Positions 38,447 through 47,263 of a stretch of DNA of 64,000 nt are shown here, one piece after another (the first letter of the stretch is position 1; every line of letters begins with the position of its first letter). Below the pieces are notes generated by a model that ran no database searches, was not told where the DNA came from, and saw only the letters and a list, made by a program, of their open reading frames with translations. The DNA is from Clostridium sp. (lineage in GTDB: Bacteria > Bacillota > Clostridia > Clostridiales > Clostridiaceae), in contig NZ_JAPFDR010000002.1 in NCBI RefSeq assembly GCF_026168755.1, positions 62,001 through 126,000 on the forward strand, written 5' to 3'. The translations under genes and the position numbers were made by a program.

Positions 38447-39100
38447 TTATTTATTTGCCATATTCCAAAACTCCAGCTCATAAAGACTAGATTTTATAAA
38501 AATATCTTTTAACCTTTCTTTTTCTACTTCAGATAAGTTTTCACATATTTCATCAATATAATCAATCCATTCTTCAGTACATTCTCTAAACTCTTCTGAA
38601 GCATATTCCTTTATCCATGGAGAATAAAAATTTTCTTCTAATCTATCTTTATATGTTTCATATAGATGTTTTCCGATATAGTAATAGCTCCAGGTACAAG
38701 GCATTATAGTCATTGCAATATCTTTTGAATCACCTATTAATGCAATTCCAAGCATATAATTTGTGTAACTTGCAGTTGTTAACTCAACTTTATACTTTTC
38801 TACCTCCTCTGTGCTTAAACCGAAGCCTTTTAAATAATTAACATGAACTGCTGTTTCATCATCTAATACACCTTTTATAGATTCATGATAAAACTTCATT
38901 TCTTTCATAGTTCTAGCCTTAACTAATCCCATTGCAAAAACTTTAGCATAATCTTTTAAATATAAATAATCTTGAATCAAATAATTCTTGAACTTCCCTT
39001 TATCTAAAGTTCCTTCTCCTATTCCTTTTACAAAAGGATGTTTTAAATATTCATCCCAAATCTCTTTAACTTCATCAAATAACTCTTCTGAAAATTTCAT
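38447..39100 (-). CDS. tenA: Aminopyrimidine aminohydrolase TenA (thiaminase II)
   Basis: TenA salvages pyrimidine from degraded thiamine by hydrolysing aminomethylpyrimidine to hydroxymethylpyrimidine. The 217-residue all-helical protein has HPFVKGIGEGTL near the start, QDYLYLKDYAKVFA, and the catalytic cysteine in IMPCTWSYYYIG. C-terminal acidic pairs appear in WIDYIDEI and LYELEFWNMA. The ATG at 39100 follows the thiM stop by one base and has GGAAGGA upstream; the ATG at 39118 lies inside thiM and has none. The coupling supports one operon. Confidence 0.92.
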   Translation of the reverse strand: MKFSEELFDEVKEIWDEYLKHPFVKGIGEGTLDKGKFKNYLIQDYLYLKDYAKVFAMGLVKARTMKEMKFYHESIKGVLDDETAVHVNYLKGFGLSTEEVEKYKVELTTASYTNYMLGIALIGDSKDIAMTIMPCTWSYYYIGKHLYETYKDRLEENFYSPWIKEYASEEFRECTEEWIDYIDEICENLSEVEKERLKDIFIKSSLYELEFWNMANK

Positions 39101-39101
39101 A

Positions 39102-39911
39102 CTATTCAATCCTTCCATACTCTTTTAGTTTATTCATGTTCATTTCATAAACATTATTCATAAGTTGCTCTTTAAAAGTTCCTATTGATATATTATCTTT
39201 ATCTGCTAACTCTCCACTTACTGCCATAGTAAGAACTCCCATAGCAACTGCTTCTACCTTTTTAAAACTATCTCTTTCTCTCTCTTCTAGATTGTTATAT
39301 GCCCCTAAATAACTACCTATCAAACTTCCAGTCATACAACCTGTACCTGTTACACTTTTTAATTTTGCAGTTCCATTGAATATCTTTATAACTTTCTTAC
39401 CATCACTAATAAAATCAACTTTTCCAGTAGCAACTACTATACATCCAAGCTTTATGGCTACCTTCTTTACTACTTCAGATATATCTTCTCCATCATCAAA
39501 GGAGTCAACACCTTTTCCTCTTACATCCAATCCACCTATAAACTTTATTTCAGCTATATTCCCTTTAACAACATCAAATTTAATTTCATTTAATAACTTA
39601 TTTGTAAAGTTTGTTCTTGTTTTTGTTGCAAAAACACCTACTGGATCTAATATAACGGGCTTATTAAATTTATTAGCTGCCTTTCCAGCTTTAACAAATA
39701 AATTTAATCTACTTGAATTCATAGTTCCAATATTAATTACTACTGAACTAGCAACACTAACTACTTCTTCAACCTCTTCATCAGAATAACTCATTAAAGG
39801 ACTTGCCCCTAAGGCTAATGTTATATTTGCACAATCATTTATTGTTACTTCATTTGTATAATGTAATACTAAAGGATTTATTTCTTTAACTTTATTTATT
39901 AATTCAAACAT
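39102..39911 (-). CDS. thiM: Hydroxyethylthiazole kinase
   Basis: ThiM phosphorylates salvaged hydroxyethylthiazole with ATP. The 269 residues carry the ribokinase-like ThiM motifs VLHYTNEVTINDCANITLA at 15-33, ASPLMSY, VILDPVGVFAT and the anion-hole GTGCMTGSLIGSYLG. The neighbouring thiD, tenA and thiE complete a salvage route from both thiazole and pyrimidine moieties. Start codon supported by AAGGAG. Confidence 0.95.
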   Translation of the reverse strand: MFELINKVKEINPLVLHYTNEVTINDCANITLALGASPLMSYSDEEVEEVVSVASSVVINIGTMNSSRLNLFVKAGKAANKFNKPVILDPVGVFATKTRTNFTNKLLNEIKFDVVKGNIAEIKFIGGLDVRGKGVDSFDDGEDISEVVKKVAIKLGCIVVATGKVDFISDGKKVIKIFNGTAKLKSVTGTGCMTGSLIGSYLGAYNNLEERERDSFKKVEAVAMGVLTMAVSGELADKDNISIGTFKEQLMNNVYEMNMNKLKEYGRIE

Positions 39912-39934
39912 TACTTCTTCTCCTTATCTATGCC

Positions 39935-40732
39935 TTAGTCTTCAAATTTATAAAAATGATTTACAGGTCCGACACCCTTACCTATATCAAAGCTATGTCT
40001 TATTGCTTCTGTTATATATTCTTTACTTAACTTAACAGCTTGCACTATGTCATACCCCAATGCTAAATGTGATGTTATTGCTGATGATAAAGTACATCCT
40101 GTTCCATGAGTATTTTTTCTATATAATCTTTCTTGTTTATAAATTTCAAATGTATCATTTCCTATTAATACATCCACTGCATCACCTGCAAGATGTCCAC
40201 CTTTCATTAGAACATACTTAGGTCCTAACTCTAAAATTCTTTTTCCTGCCTCTCTCATATCATCTACACTATTTATTTCTATCCCTGTAATTTCTTCCGC
40301 TTCTGGCGTATTTGGAGTTATTATATACGCCATAGGTATAAGCTCTTCAATTAAACTTTTCTTTGCTTCTGGTTTTAATAGTGAATATCCACTTTTAGAT
40401 ATCATAACTGGATCAACTACTAAATATTTAGGTTTATATTTCTTTAATTGATTTACAATTGCATAAATAATTTCTGGGCTAGATACCATTCCTATTTTTA
40501 CTGCTGCAGGCTCTATATCCTCAAATACAACTTCTATTTGCTTTTTAATTATTTCTTTACTTAAATCTTCTACAAGAAATACTCCTTGTGTGTTTTGAGC
40601 TGTTATTGCAGTTATTACACTCATCCCATAAGTACCAATTGCACTAAATGTTTTTAAATCAGCTTGTACACCTGCTCCTCCTGATGAATCTGAGCCTGCT
40701 ATTGTTAATGTTGGTATTTTATAATTTCTCAT
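39935..40732 (-). CDS. thiD: Hydroxymethylpyrimidine/phosphomethylpyrimidine kinase
   Basis: ThiD phosphorylates hydroxymethylpyrimidine twice to the diphosphate used by ThiE. The 265-residue ribokinase-fold protein has [20 protein letters not shown] at 10-29, [18 protein letters not shown] and the catalytic [10 protein letters not shown]. It is the first gene after the TPP riboswitch and its terminator, so its transcription should fall when thiamine diphosphate is plentiful. Confidence 0.96.
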   Translation of the reverse strand: MRNYKIPTLTIAGSDSSGGAGVQADLKTFSAIGTYGMSVITAITAQNTQGVFLVEDLSKEIIKKQIEVVFEDIEPAAVKIGMVSSPEIIYAIVNQLKKYKPKYLVVDPVMISKSGYSLLKPEAKKSLIEELIPMAYIITPNTPEAEEITGIEINSVDDMREAGKRILELGPKYVLMKGGHLAGDAVDVLIGNDTFEIYKQERLYRKNTHGTGCTLSSAITSHLALGYDIVQAVKLSKEYITEAIRHSFDIGKGVGPVNHFYKFED

Positions 40733-40772
40733 TCCTCTTCTCCTTTGAAATCTTAAATTTAAATATATAAAT

Positions 40773-40806
40773 AAAAAAACAGCTATATCCCACTGGAATA
40801 TAACTG
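40773..40806 (-). terminator. Riboswitch-linked terminator before thiD
   Basis: On the minus strand CAGTTATATTCC pairs with GGATATAGCTG across AGTG and is followed by T7. Lying between the TPP aptamer and thiD, it fits transcription attenuation. Confidence 0.8.
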
Positions 40807-40917
40807 CATGATTACAAATAATATATAAATATTTTTACAATATATTAATATAAAACATTAGTTTTATAACAAAATTTTACATTAAAATTTGTAACTTTAC
40901 TTTAAATATACATTAAT

Positions 40918-41000
40918 AAGCTTTCCTACGCTGGTATTATCCAGATCAGGTACAAGGGTTAATAATAATTTATTTCTCAGCCTTATGGCACCCCTAGCGT
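40918..41000 (-). promoter_or_regulatory. TPP riboswitch (THI element)
   Basis: Read on the minus strand, the leader has the standard THI-box blocks in order: CTAGGGGTGCC, GGCTGAGA (40982-40975), ACCCTT, then ACCTGATCTGGATAATACC and AGCGTAGG. It binds thiamine diphosphate and precedes five thiamine salvage genes with a terminator in between. Confidence 0.97.
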
Positions 41001-41166
41001 TTTATTTAATTATTACACCTTAATTATATTACTTTCCAATACTTTGTCAATATTTTCTAAAATTTTATCATTTATTTCACTAATTATATTTGCACTTTAT
41101 TAAGTTATTTATTATTATATATATTAATATCTACACATACTAATAAAAAATAAGGAGGTTTTTTTA

Positions 41167-41895
41167 ATGTCAAGAACAGCAGCATTTTTTGATATAGATG
41201 GAACAATATATAGAGAAGGACTTATTACTGAAGTATTTAAAAAGATAATTAAATATGATTTAGTTGATGAGAATAAGTGGTTTAAAGAAGTAAAGCCTGC
41301 TTATATTAATTGGGATAAAAGACAAGGTGATTATGATACTTATCTTTTAAAAATGGTTGACGTATATATAGAAGCTATTAAGGGATTAGATAAATATCAT
41401 ATAGATTATATAGCCAAAAAAGTTATTGAACAAAAAGGTGATAGAGTTTATACATTTTCAAGAGAAAGAATTAAATGGCATAAAGAAAATGGAGATATTG
41501 TTATTGCTATTTCAGGTTCTCCTATAGAGCTAGTTAGGGAGATGTCTCTAAAATATCATATGGATGATTATAGAGGAACAATATATGAGCTAGATAAAGA
41601 TAATAAATATAATGGATATATTACTCCTATGTGGGATTCTGATAGCAAAAAGAAAGCTATTAAAGAATTATGTGAGAAGTATGATATTGACTTAAGTAAA
41701 AGCTATGCTTATGGCGATACTGCTGGTGATTTTACAATGTTCAAGTCTGTTGGAATACCTTATGCTATGAATCCAACAAGAGAGCTTATAACAAAAATTA
41801 TGGATGATGAGGAATTAAAAAAGAAAATTAATATTATTGTTGAAAGAAAGGATGTTACTTATCAACTTGATGTAAACTGTCTAAGCCTTTTATAA
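41167..41895 (+). CDS. HAD-IB family phosphatase
   Basis: The 242-residue protein is a HAD-superfamily hydrolase of subfamily IB (SerB-like). Motif I is DIDGT at 9-13 with the nucleophile D9, motif II ISGSPIEL near 116-123, the motif III lysine in DSKKKAIKEL, and motif IV YGDTAGDFTMF. HAD-IB proteins dephosphorylate small substrates such as phosphoserine or lipid-related phosphates; the substrate cannot be deduced here. AAGGAGG precedes the ATG. It reads away from the thiamine operon and shares its upstream intergenic region. Confidence 0.87.
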   Translation: MSRTAAFFDIDGTIYREGLITEVFKKIIKYDLVDENKWFKEVKPAYINWDKRQGDYDTYLLKMVDVYIEAIKGLDKYHIDYIAKKVIEQKGDRVYTFSRERIKWHKENGDIVIAISGSPIELVREMSLKYHMDDYRGTIYELDKDNKYNGYITPMWDSDSKKKAIKELCEKYDIDLSKSYAYGDTAGDFTMFKSVGIPYAMNPTRELITKIMDDEELKKKINIIVERKDVTYQLDVNCLSLL

Positions 41896-41915
41896 AACCT
41901 ACAATTAAATTTAAT

Positions 41916-41939
41916 TAGGAACTCAATAATGAGTTCCTA
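41916..41939. terminator. Hairpin after the HAD gene
   Basis: A perfect 10-base stem (TAGGAACTCA paired with TGAGTTCCTA) with a 4-base loop lies between two convergent genes. Neither strand has a strong T tract next to it, so termination strength is uncertain. Confidence 0.5.
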
Positions 41940-41972
41940 AAAATATATTCTATTTATTTTTATATACAAACT

Positions 41973-42077
41973 TTATAAAGCCTTTTCTTTATAATAATTT
42001 CTTAATCCTTGAAAAGTTGGATTAACTCCTAATTTAAAACATTCCTCTACATAAGCTTTTAAAACATAAATACTCAT
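41973..42077 (-). CDS. Small ORF, 34 aa
   Basis: The ATG at 42077 follows AGAGGTG by 9 bases and opens a 34-codon frame: MSIYVLKAYVEECFKLGVNP, then TFQGLRNYYKEKAL and TAA. The sequence looks like two short helices joined at GVNP. A hairpin follows the stop 34 bases later. It is not recognised and rests only on the ribosome site and protein-like composition. Confidence 0.45.
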   Translation of the reverse strand: MSIYVLKAYVEECFKLGVNPTFQGLRNYYKEKAL

Positions 42078-42188
42078 TTATTTAACACCTCTTTTTAAGA
42101 CTTTTTTATTAATTTATGTTTTAATATATGTAATAAGAGTTATGTAAATTACTAAAAATAATAAAAAAATTTAATTTGTAGGTGAAAA

Positions 42189-42938
42189 ATGAACTATATA
42201 ATTTTTGATTTAGAATACAATCAGCAGCATCCTGATGATATTAATCCATCAGAACCTAAACCTCCATTATTATTTGAGATAATTCAAATTGGAGCAATAA
42301 AATTAACTAATGACTTAAAAGCAATTTCTGTATTTAATTCTTTAGTTAAACCTAATATACACTTAAAACTTCATCCTTATGTAGAAAACTTAACTAAAAT
42401 TAATATGGATGATTTAAATAAATCCCCAAACTTTAAATCTGTTTATACTGACTTTATTAATTTTATTGGCAAAGAAGAAAATATTCTTGTTATATGGGGT
42501 AGTTCTGATATAAAAGAGTTAATTAAAAATATAGAATTTTATAATCTTGATTCCTCTAAAATTTCAAATAAATATATAGATATTCAAAGTTATGCTAGCA
42601 AATTATTTAATCTACCTAAAGGACAAAAAGTAAGTTTAAAAAATGCTGTAGAAGCTCTTAATATTCCTGTTGAAGGTGACTTTCATGATGCATTTTTCGA
42701 TGCCCACTATACTGCTGAAGTTTTTAAATCTATTTATACAAAGAAACTTTCTCCAAGTACCTTTATTAAAAGTCCCGAAAAAAGACCTAAAGTAAAAAAA
42801 GAAAAACTTGACTCTCACGCTTTAATAAAAGAATTTGAAAAGATTTATAATCGTAAAATGTCTAAAGAAGAAGTTGAAATGATTAGATTAGCATATTTTA
42901 TGGGTAAAACTAAACAATTTATTTTAAATGATGAATAA
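42189..42938 (+). CDS. DEDDh 3'-5' exonuclease (DnaQ/KapD-like)
   Basis: The 249-residue protein has the RNase T/DnaQ exonuclease fold over about residues 1-180. Catalytic acids appear as D7 and E9 in FDLEYN, an aspartate in WGSSDIKEL and the His/Asp pair in FHDAFFDAHYTAEVF. The C-terminal extension of about 65 residues is basic and helical. Related stand-alone proteins (KapD type) act on DNA or RNA ends. The gene is followed 45 bases later by a membrane protein with a NERD-like domain on the same strand, so the two probably form a unit. A weak GGTG ribosome site. Confidence 0.83.
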   Translation: MNYIIFDLEYNQQHPDDINPSEPKPPLLFEIIQIGAIKLTNDLKAISVFNSLVKPNIHLKLHPYVENLTKINMDDLNKSPNFKSVYTDFINFIGKEENILVIWGSSDIKELIKNIEFYNLDSSKISNKYIDIQSYASKLFNLPKGQKVSLKNAVEALNIPVEGDFHDAFFDAHYTAEVFKSIYTKKLSPSTFIKSPEKRPKVKKEKLDSHALIKEFEKIYNRKMSKEEVEMIRLAYFMGKTKQFILNDE

Positions 42939-42983
42939 TTTTCCAAATAATTAGGTAACCTAATACTAAAGGAGGCTATCTCA

Positions 42984-43907
42984 ATGTTGCTTGTTTTAGT
43001 AAATATTATTTGGATACTTATAAAATTAATATTTTATATGCTATATTTTTTAATTAAAGCAACCCTTAAAACATTTGTTTTTATTTTTAAAAAACCATTT
43101 TTAAGATTTACATTTTTAATTATTAGCATTGGTTGCTTACTTCATATTAAGTTTAATATACTAGCCACTATATATTTTATTTATTTAATGCATTTATTTG
43201 CAATAAGATTTAATATTTATAATAAAATTTATACTTATTTAAATTATATTTATAACAAAATACGTAATTCTTATAAAGTTTCAAGTTGTTTAAAATCATT
43301 AAAAAATGATGGTATTATATTAAATAACATATATTTAGAAAGTAACAATGATGATTGTTGTTCTATCGATGAGCTAGTAATTACTAATGGTGGTATTTTT
43401 TCTATTAAAACATTAAATTATCCTTATAATGATTATAATGAATTTAATGTCACTAAGATACTATCCTTAAATAATATTAAATCTAAAGATGATAAAATAA
43501 TAGATATTAGCTTGATAAATTCTATATCTGAAGAATGTTTAAAATGCTATAATATCTTGCAAGACATATTATCTTGTGAAATCCCAATAACTAACATTAT
43601 TGCTATTCCACAAGAAAATTGTGTGGTAAAAGAAGACTATTCATTAGACACTCCAATTGTAACTGCTAAGGATTTACCTTATTATATAAAAAATAAAATA
43701 AATAAAGATGTTAATTACTCACCATTATTAATAAAAGAAAATTTATTAGAAAATAAACTTTGGACCTTTGATATAGTTATTTCAAGACTTCAAAGTTTTC
43801 TTAATCATAGTAAAATTACTATATTATTTTTTACTATATTTCTAGCTATATATTATATCTATATAACTTTTATATCTTATATATTTTTTAAAATAATTAC
43901 ATTATAA
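42984..43907 (+). CDS. Membrane protein with degenerate NERD-like domain
   Basis: The 307-residue protein has two or three N-terminal hydrophobic helices (about 1-75), a soluble central domain (about 90-255) and a C-terminal helix (about 275-305). The central domain reads IDELVITNGGIFSIKTLNYP, closely resembling the NERD nuclease-like core, where one expects a GIFVIETKNY-type motif. Here the catalytic Glu and Lys positions are Lys and Leu, so nuclease activity is unlikely. The later IIAIPQENCVV and TAKDLPYYI also fit NERD strands. AAGGAGG precedes the ATG. The domain call is mine from memory of the pattern. Confidence 0.6.
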   Translation: MLLVLVNIIWILIKLIFYMLYFLIKATLKTFVFIFKKPFLRFTFLIISIGCLLHIKFNILATIYFIYLMHLFAIRFNIYNKIYTYLNYIYNKIRNSYKVSSCLKSLKNDGIILNNIYLESNNDDCCSIDELVITNGGIFSIKTLNYPYNDYNEFNVTKILSLNNIKSKDDKIIDISLINSISEECLKCYNILQDILSCEIPITNIIAIPQENCVVKEDYSLDTPIVTAKDLPYYIKNKINKDVNYSPLLIKENLLENKLWTFDIVISRLQSFLNHSKITILFFTIFLAIYYIYITFISYIFFKIITL

Positions 43908-43914
43908 AGTACAT

Positions 43915-43968
43915 AAAAAAGTAACTAACTTTTTATCATTAAAGATATCTGAATTAGTTACTTTTATT
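43915..43968. terminator. Bidirectional terminator
   Basis: AAAAGTAACTA pairs with TAGTTACTTTT around a long loop between two convergent genes, with A's on one side and T's on the other, so it can serve both strands. Confidence 0.65.
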
Positions 43969-43979
43969 TTATAGTTAAA

Positions 43980-44132
43980 CTATCCTAACATTTCATATTT
44001 ATCCATATTAGTTTGTTTTACAATCTTATTGTAAACAACCTTTATATCATCTGCATTATTATCAAAAGCTAATGCTTCTACTAATGCATCTAAAATAACA
44101 ATTACTTCCTTTTCATCTAATTTTATATCCAT
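43980..44132 (-). CDS. Small acidic protein, 50 aa
   Basis: An ATG at 44132 preceded by GGAGGAGAATT gives a 50-residue product (MDIKLDEKEVIVILDALVEA and so on). The longer frame from 44171 would start inside pepF with no ribosome site. The short protein looks like a two- or three-helix bundle without cysteines. It follows pepF by 22 bases and is probably cotranscribed. Unrecognised. Confidence 0.55.
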   Translation of the reverse strand: MDIKLDEKEVIVILDALVEALAFDNNADDIKVVYNKIVKQTNMDKYEMLG

Positions 44133-44154
44133 AATTCTCCTCCACACCTTAATA

Positions 44155-45927
44155 TTATTTACTAAGTTCAATAAATTTCTCTATATCTTCTTCTATAGTT
44201 TTTAATGAATTTCTCCAAAATTCTTTATTATGAATATCTATGCCAACTTCTTTTGTTATATCTGCAATTTTATTTTTTCCTGTAATGGATAAAAGCCTTT
44301 CATATTCACTTGTAAAACTTTTACCCTTCTTTAAATATTCAGCATATAATCCCTTTGCAAATAATAAACCAAATGCATATGGGAAATTATAATAATTATA
44401 ATCTGCATCATAATAATGCGGCTTCCATGCCCACATATAAGGATGTAAATATTCTGGATCTAAACCATTACCATAAGCTTCTCTTTGTGCTTTTAACATT
44501 AATTCTTTAATTTGGTCAACTGTTAATGCACTTTCTTTTCTTGCTTCAAAAACTGACTTTTCAAATAAAAATCTTGAATAAATATCTACTATTACCTGTG
44601 TACAATCACAGATTTCAGCTTCTAATATAGCTAGTGCCTCATCCTTATCAGCCTCTTTAATTGCAGCTTTTTTTATTATAGTTTCACAGAATGTAGATGC
44701 TGTCTCAGCTATAGGCATTGGATACTCTGAATTAAGTATTGCTTCATTTTTTAAGCATTCTCCATGGAATCCATGTCCAAGTTCATGAGCCATAGTTACT
44801 ACATCACCAAAGCTACCGCCATAATTTAGCAATATCCTACTTTCTCCTATAAAATGAAGTCCAGCACAAAATGCTCCTCCAACTTTTCCTTCTCTAGGTT
44901 CTACATCTATCCAATTATTATCTATTGCCTTTTGCGCAAAGTTACCTAAATTGTCACTAAATGTTCTAAAGTTTTTAACTACAAACTTTGCCCCTTCGTC
45001 ATATGTAAATTTCATATCAGCATTTGATATTGGAGCATATAAGTCATAAAACGGTAATCCATTTTTATGTCCTAACATTTCTGCTTTTCTCCTTAAATAC
45101 TTTCTAAAAACAGGTAAGCTTTCTTTCATAGCATCTAACATTGCATTTAATGATTCTTCATCCATTCTTGAATCTAATAAAGTTTTTTCTAAAGGCGACT
45201 TATATCCTCTAAAATCACAAACTGTTAATACTTCTCCCTTTATTCCATTAAGAGCAGCTGCCACTCCTTCTTCTACCTTCTTATAAGATGCTATTTCCGC
45301 CTCATAGGCTCTTTTTCTTACTTCCCCTGATTTATCTTCTGCCATATTTAACACTACTGTTAATGGATATTCTTTCACTTCATCATTTTCTTTAATTTCA
45401 ACCATTAATGATGATATTAAATTATCCTTAAGCTTACTCCAGGCATTAGAACCTGTATTTTTCATATTTGCAATAATACTTTCCTCTTTATCACTTAATA
45501 AATACTTACTTTGTTCTATAATGCTTTTTAATACATATTCATGTGCCTTAAGTAACTCTGATTTTTCAATTATACACTCAATATTATCAATATTACTTAT
45601 ATATCTTTCTATCTTAGTTGAAGCTTCAACCATATAAGTTAACTTTTTTTCAAATATATCAGAATATCTTAATGCTTCTGTATCTTTTGTATTAACACTA
45701 ATGCTTAATTGTATAAATGCACCTATTTTACTAATTAATTCAGTTAACTTTGAATACTTCTTTATGTACTCTTCTAACTTTACTAATATATCATTATTAT
45801 CTTTTACAATATCATTAGCCCATTCATTAACTTCATTAATTTTAATTGTAAGTTTATCCATATCAATTTTAAATTCTTCACTTTCAAATGATGGATATAA
45901 TTCTTTCAAGCTCCAATTCAAACTCAT
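44155..45927 (-). CDS. pepF: Oligoendopeptidase F (M3 family)
   Basis: PepF is a cytoplasmic zinc metallopeptidase that cleaves oligopeptides. The 590 residues are a full M3B member. The zinc motif is H381-E382-LG-H385 in TMAHELGHGFHGE, and the third ligand follows in PIAETASTFCET. The C-terminal lobe has YDADYNYYNFPYAFGLLFA, a family hallmark. A strong terminator lies upstream, separating it from the gene at 46060. No peptide transporter is nearby. Confidence 0.94.
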   Translation of the reverse strand: MSLNWSLKELYPSFESEEFKIDMDKLTIKINEVNEWANDIVKDNNDILVKLEEYIKKYSKLTELISKIGAFIQLSISVNTKDTEALRYSDIFEKKLTYMVEASTKIERYISNIDNIECIIEKSELLKAHEYVLKSIIEQSKYLLSDKEESIIANMKNTGSNAWSKLKDNLISSLMVEIKENDEVKEYPLTVVLNMAEDKSGEVRKRAYEAEIASYKKVEEGVAAALNGIKGEVLTVCDFRGYKSPLEKTLLDSRMDEESLNAMLDAMKESLPVFRKYLRRKAEMLGHKNGLPFYDLYAPISNADMKFTYDEGAKFVVKNFRTFSDNLGNFAQKAIDNNWIDVEPREGKVGGAFCAGLHFIGESRILLNYGGSFGDVVTMAHELGHGFHGECLKNEAILNSEYPMPIAETASTFCETIIKKAAIKEADKDEALAILEAEICDCTQVIVDIYSRFLFEKSVFEARKESALTVDQIKELMLKAQREAYGNGLDPEYLHPYMWAWKPHYYDADYNYYNFPYAFGLLFAKGLYAEYLKKGKSFTSEYERLLSITGKNKIADITKEVGIDIHNKEFWRNSLKTIEEDIEKFIELSK

Positions 45928-46002
45928 TATAATCCTCCTCTTATTTTTACAAATTCTTATTATAATTATATACTGTTGTTGAAAATAATTCCAACAAACA
46001 TA

Positions 46003-46053
46003 TAAAAAAAAGTGAAATAAATTGCAAAATTCACAATTTATTTCACTTTTATT
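46003..46053 (-). terminator. Terminator of the DUF2238-like gene
   Basis: AAAAGTGAAATAAATTG pairs with CAATTTATTTCACTTTT over a 9-base loop and ends in eight T's on the minus strand, directly after the stop at 46060. Confidence 0.85.
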
Positions 46054-46059
46054 AAATTT

Positions 46060-46770
46060 CTATTTTCTAACTTTGACCTGAAGCTTTTCTATCCATCCTT
46101 TATTATACTTTAATGAAATATAACCTATTATACTTATAATTAATGCTCCAACTGCATCTACAAATAAATCTATCATAGTATCCGTTAAAGCAGCTCTTCC
46201 TATTAATTGTGTACCATCTTCCAAAGCAAACTTTTGCATATTAAGACCTAGCAAACCATCAAAAGTAAATTCATAAAATTCCCAAACTACTCCTAAAGTC
46301 ACTGCAAAACAAAATGAAAATAAGGCTACAAACAAAGGACTTAAATTCATAGGAACTTCTTCGGTATTATTTAATAAAGTCACAATTGAAAAACCTAATG
46401 CACCTATCATTGCCCCACTAAATGTATGTAAAATATTATCCCAATTTGAAACATTATAATAAAAACTCTTTACTTCACCTAAATATATTGCAAAATATAA
46501 GAATATAGTATATAAAATTAACATATTTGATGGTATTTCAATTTTTAATCTATGCTCTAACATTCCTGGTAACAACATTGCAACTACACCTAAAATACAT
46601 TGACACAGCATTAAAGCATAATCACTTTTTATACGAACAAATGGTTCGTTAGGATCTGCAACTGTTGGTGCTTTATTAATTGCAAAAACTAAAAATACAA
46701 TTGTAGAAACTAATGTTATTAGCACAAAATAACTTAAAATTTTCTGCCAATTAATTTTATTTTTCCTCAC
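46060..46770 (-). CDS. DUF2238/YjdF-like membrane protein
   Basis: The 236-residue protein has about six hydrophobic helices. Between them lie polar motifs typical of the DUF2238 (YjdF) family as I recall it: NWDNILHTFSGAMIGALGF, VVWEFYEFTFD and DTMIDLFVDAVGALI, with His, Glu and Asp residues at the membrane face. The molecular role of the family is not known to me. GTG at 46770 is the likely start, with AAGGAG 9 bases upstream. It is a single gene divergent from asnA. Confidence 0.65.
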   Translation of the reverse strand: MRKNKINWQKILSYFVLITLVSTIVFLVFAINKAPTVADPNEPFVRIKSDYALMLCQCILGVVAMLLPGMLEHRLKIEIPSNMLILYTIFLYFAIYLGEVKSFYYNVSNWDNILHTFSGAMIGALGFSIVTLLNNTEEVPMNLSPLFVALFSFCFAVTLGVVWEFYEFTFDGLLGLNMQKFALEDGTQLIGRAALTDTMIDLFVDAVGALIISIIGYISLKYNKGWIEKLQVKVRK

Positions 46771-46969
46771 ATGCTTTCACTCCTTTATTTAAAATTTATA
46801 AATATTAATTTGTATTAGTTCAAATTATAATTCTATAATAAATATGAGTAAAAGTAAAATACTATGTGAAATTTATCTATATTTTTATATATTTCTTTAT
46901 TTTTTTAATATATATATTTACATCTCCAATATTTTATTATATTATTAATAACATAAATATTAACAAGCA
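46771..46969. other. AT-rich divergent intergenic stretch
   Basis: This is the upstream part of the gap between the membrane-protein gene and asnA. It holds no ORF or hairpin and presumably carries both promoters; no hexamer pair with good spacing stands out. Confidence 0.4.
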
Positions 46970-47241
46970 TTGATGGAGAGAGTAATTTTAACGATATCTT
47001 TAAGCGAGTAAGGGATGGTGTAAGCCTTATAAGATTAGTTTTAATGAAAAACACTCCTGAGCTTCTAACCGAACAGTTTGGATTTTCCTCACTTAGTAGA
47101 CTTAGACGGGACCCTACCGTTAAAATGGGACAGTCTTAAATTTATATTTAAATTTAGCACTGATAAAGAGGCTTTTATGCAAATTAGGTGGTACCGCGGA
47201 ATTTACCTTTCGTCCTATATTTTAGGACGAAAGGTTTTTTT
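46970..47241 (+). promoter_or_regulatory. T-box leader (asparagine) of asnA
   Basis: A full tRNA-sensing T-box leader. Stem I contains the distal GGGATGGTGTAAGCC motif and, on its 3' side, a specifier region GAAAAACACTCCTGAG. AAC at 47050-47052 is the likely codon, which is an asparagine codon and fits the asnA gene downstream. The antiterminator T-box sequence AGGTGGTACCGCGG is at 47186-47199, followed by the terminator at 47206-47241. Uncharged tRNA-Asn would favour read-through. Confidence 0.93.
47206..47241 (+). terminator. T-box terminator
   Basis: CCTTTCGTCCTA pairs with TAGGACGAAAGG across a short loop, followed by T7. It is the conditional terminator of the asnA leader. Confidence 0.92.
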
Positions 47242-47263
47242 ATATTATTTAGGGGGTTGCTTT

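Noticed and set aside
39376..39789. Plus-strand 137-codon ORF opposite thiM
   Set aside because: ThiM is strongly supported on the other strand and the composition is that of an antisense frame.
47078..47263. Upstream extension of asnA giving a 403-aa protein
   Set aside because: These codons lie inside the T-box leader and terminator; the ATG at 47264 has the ribosome site and gives the normal AsnA length.
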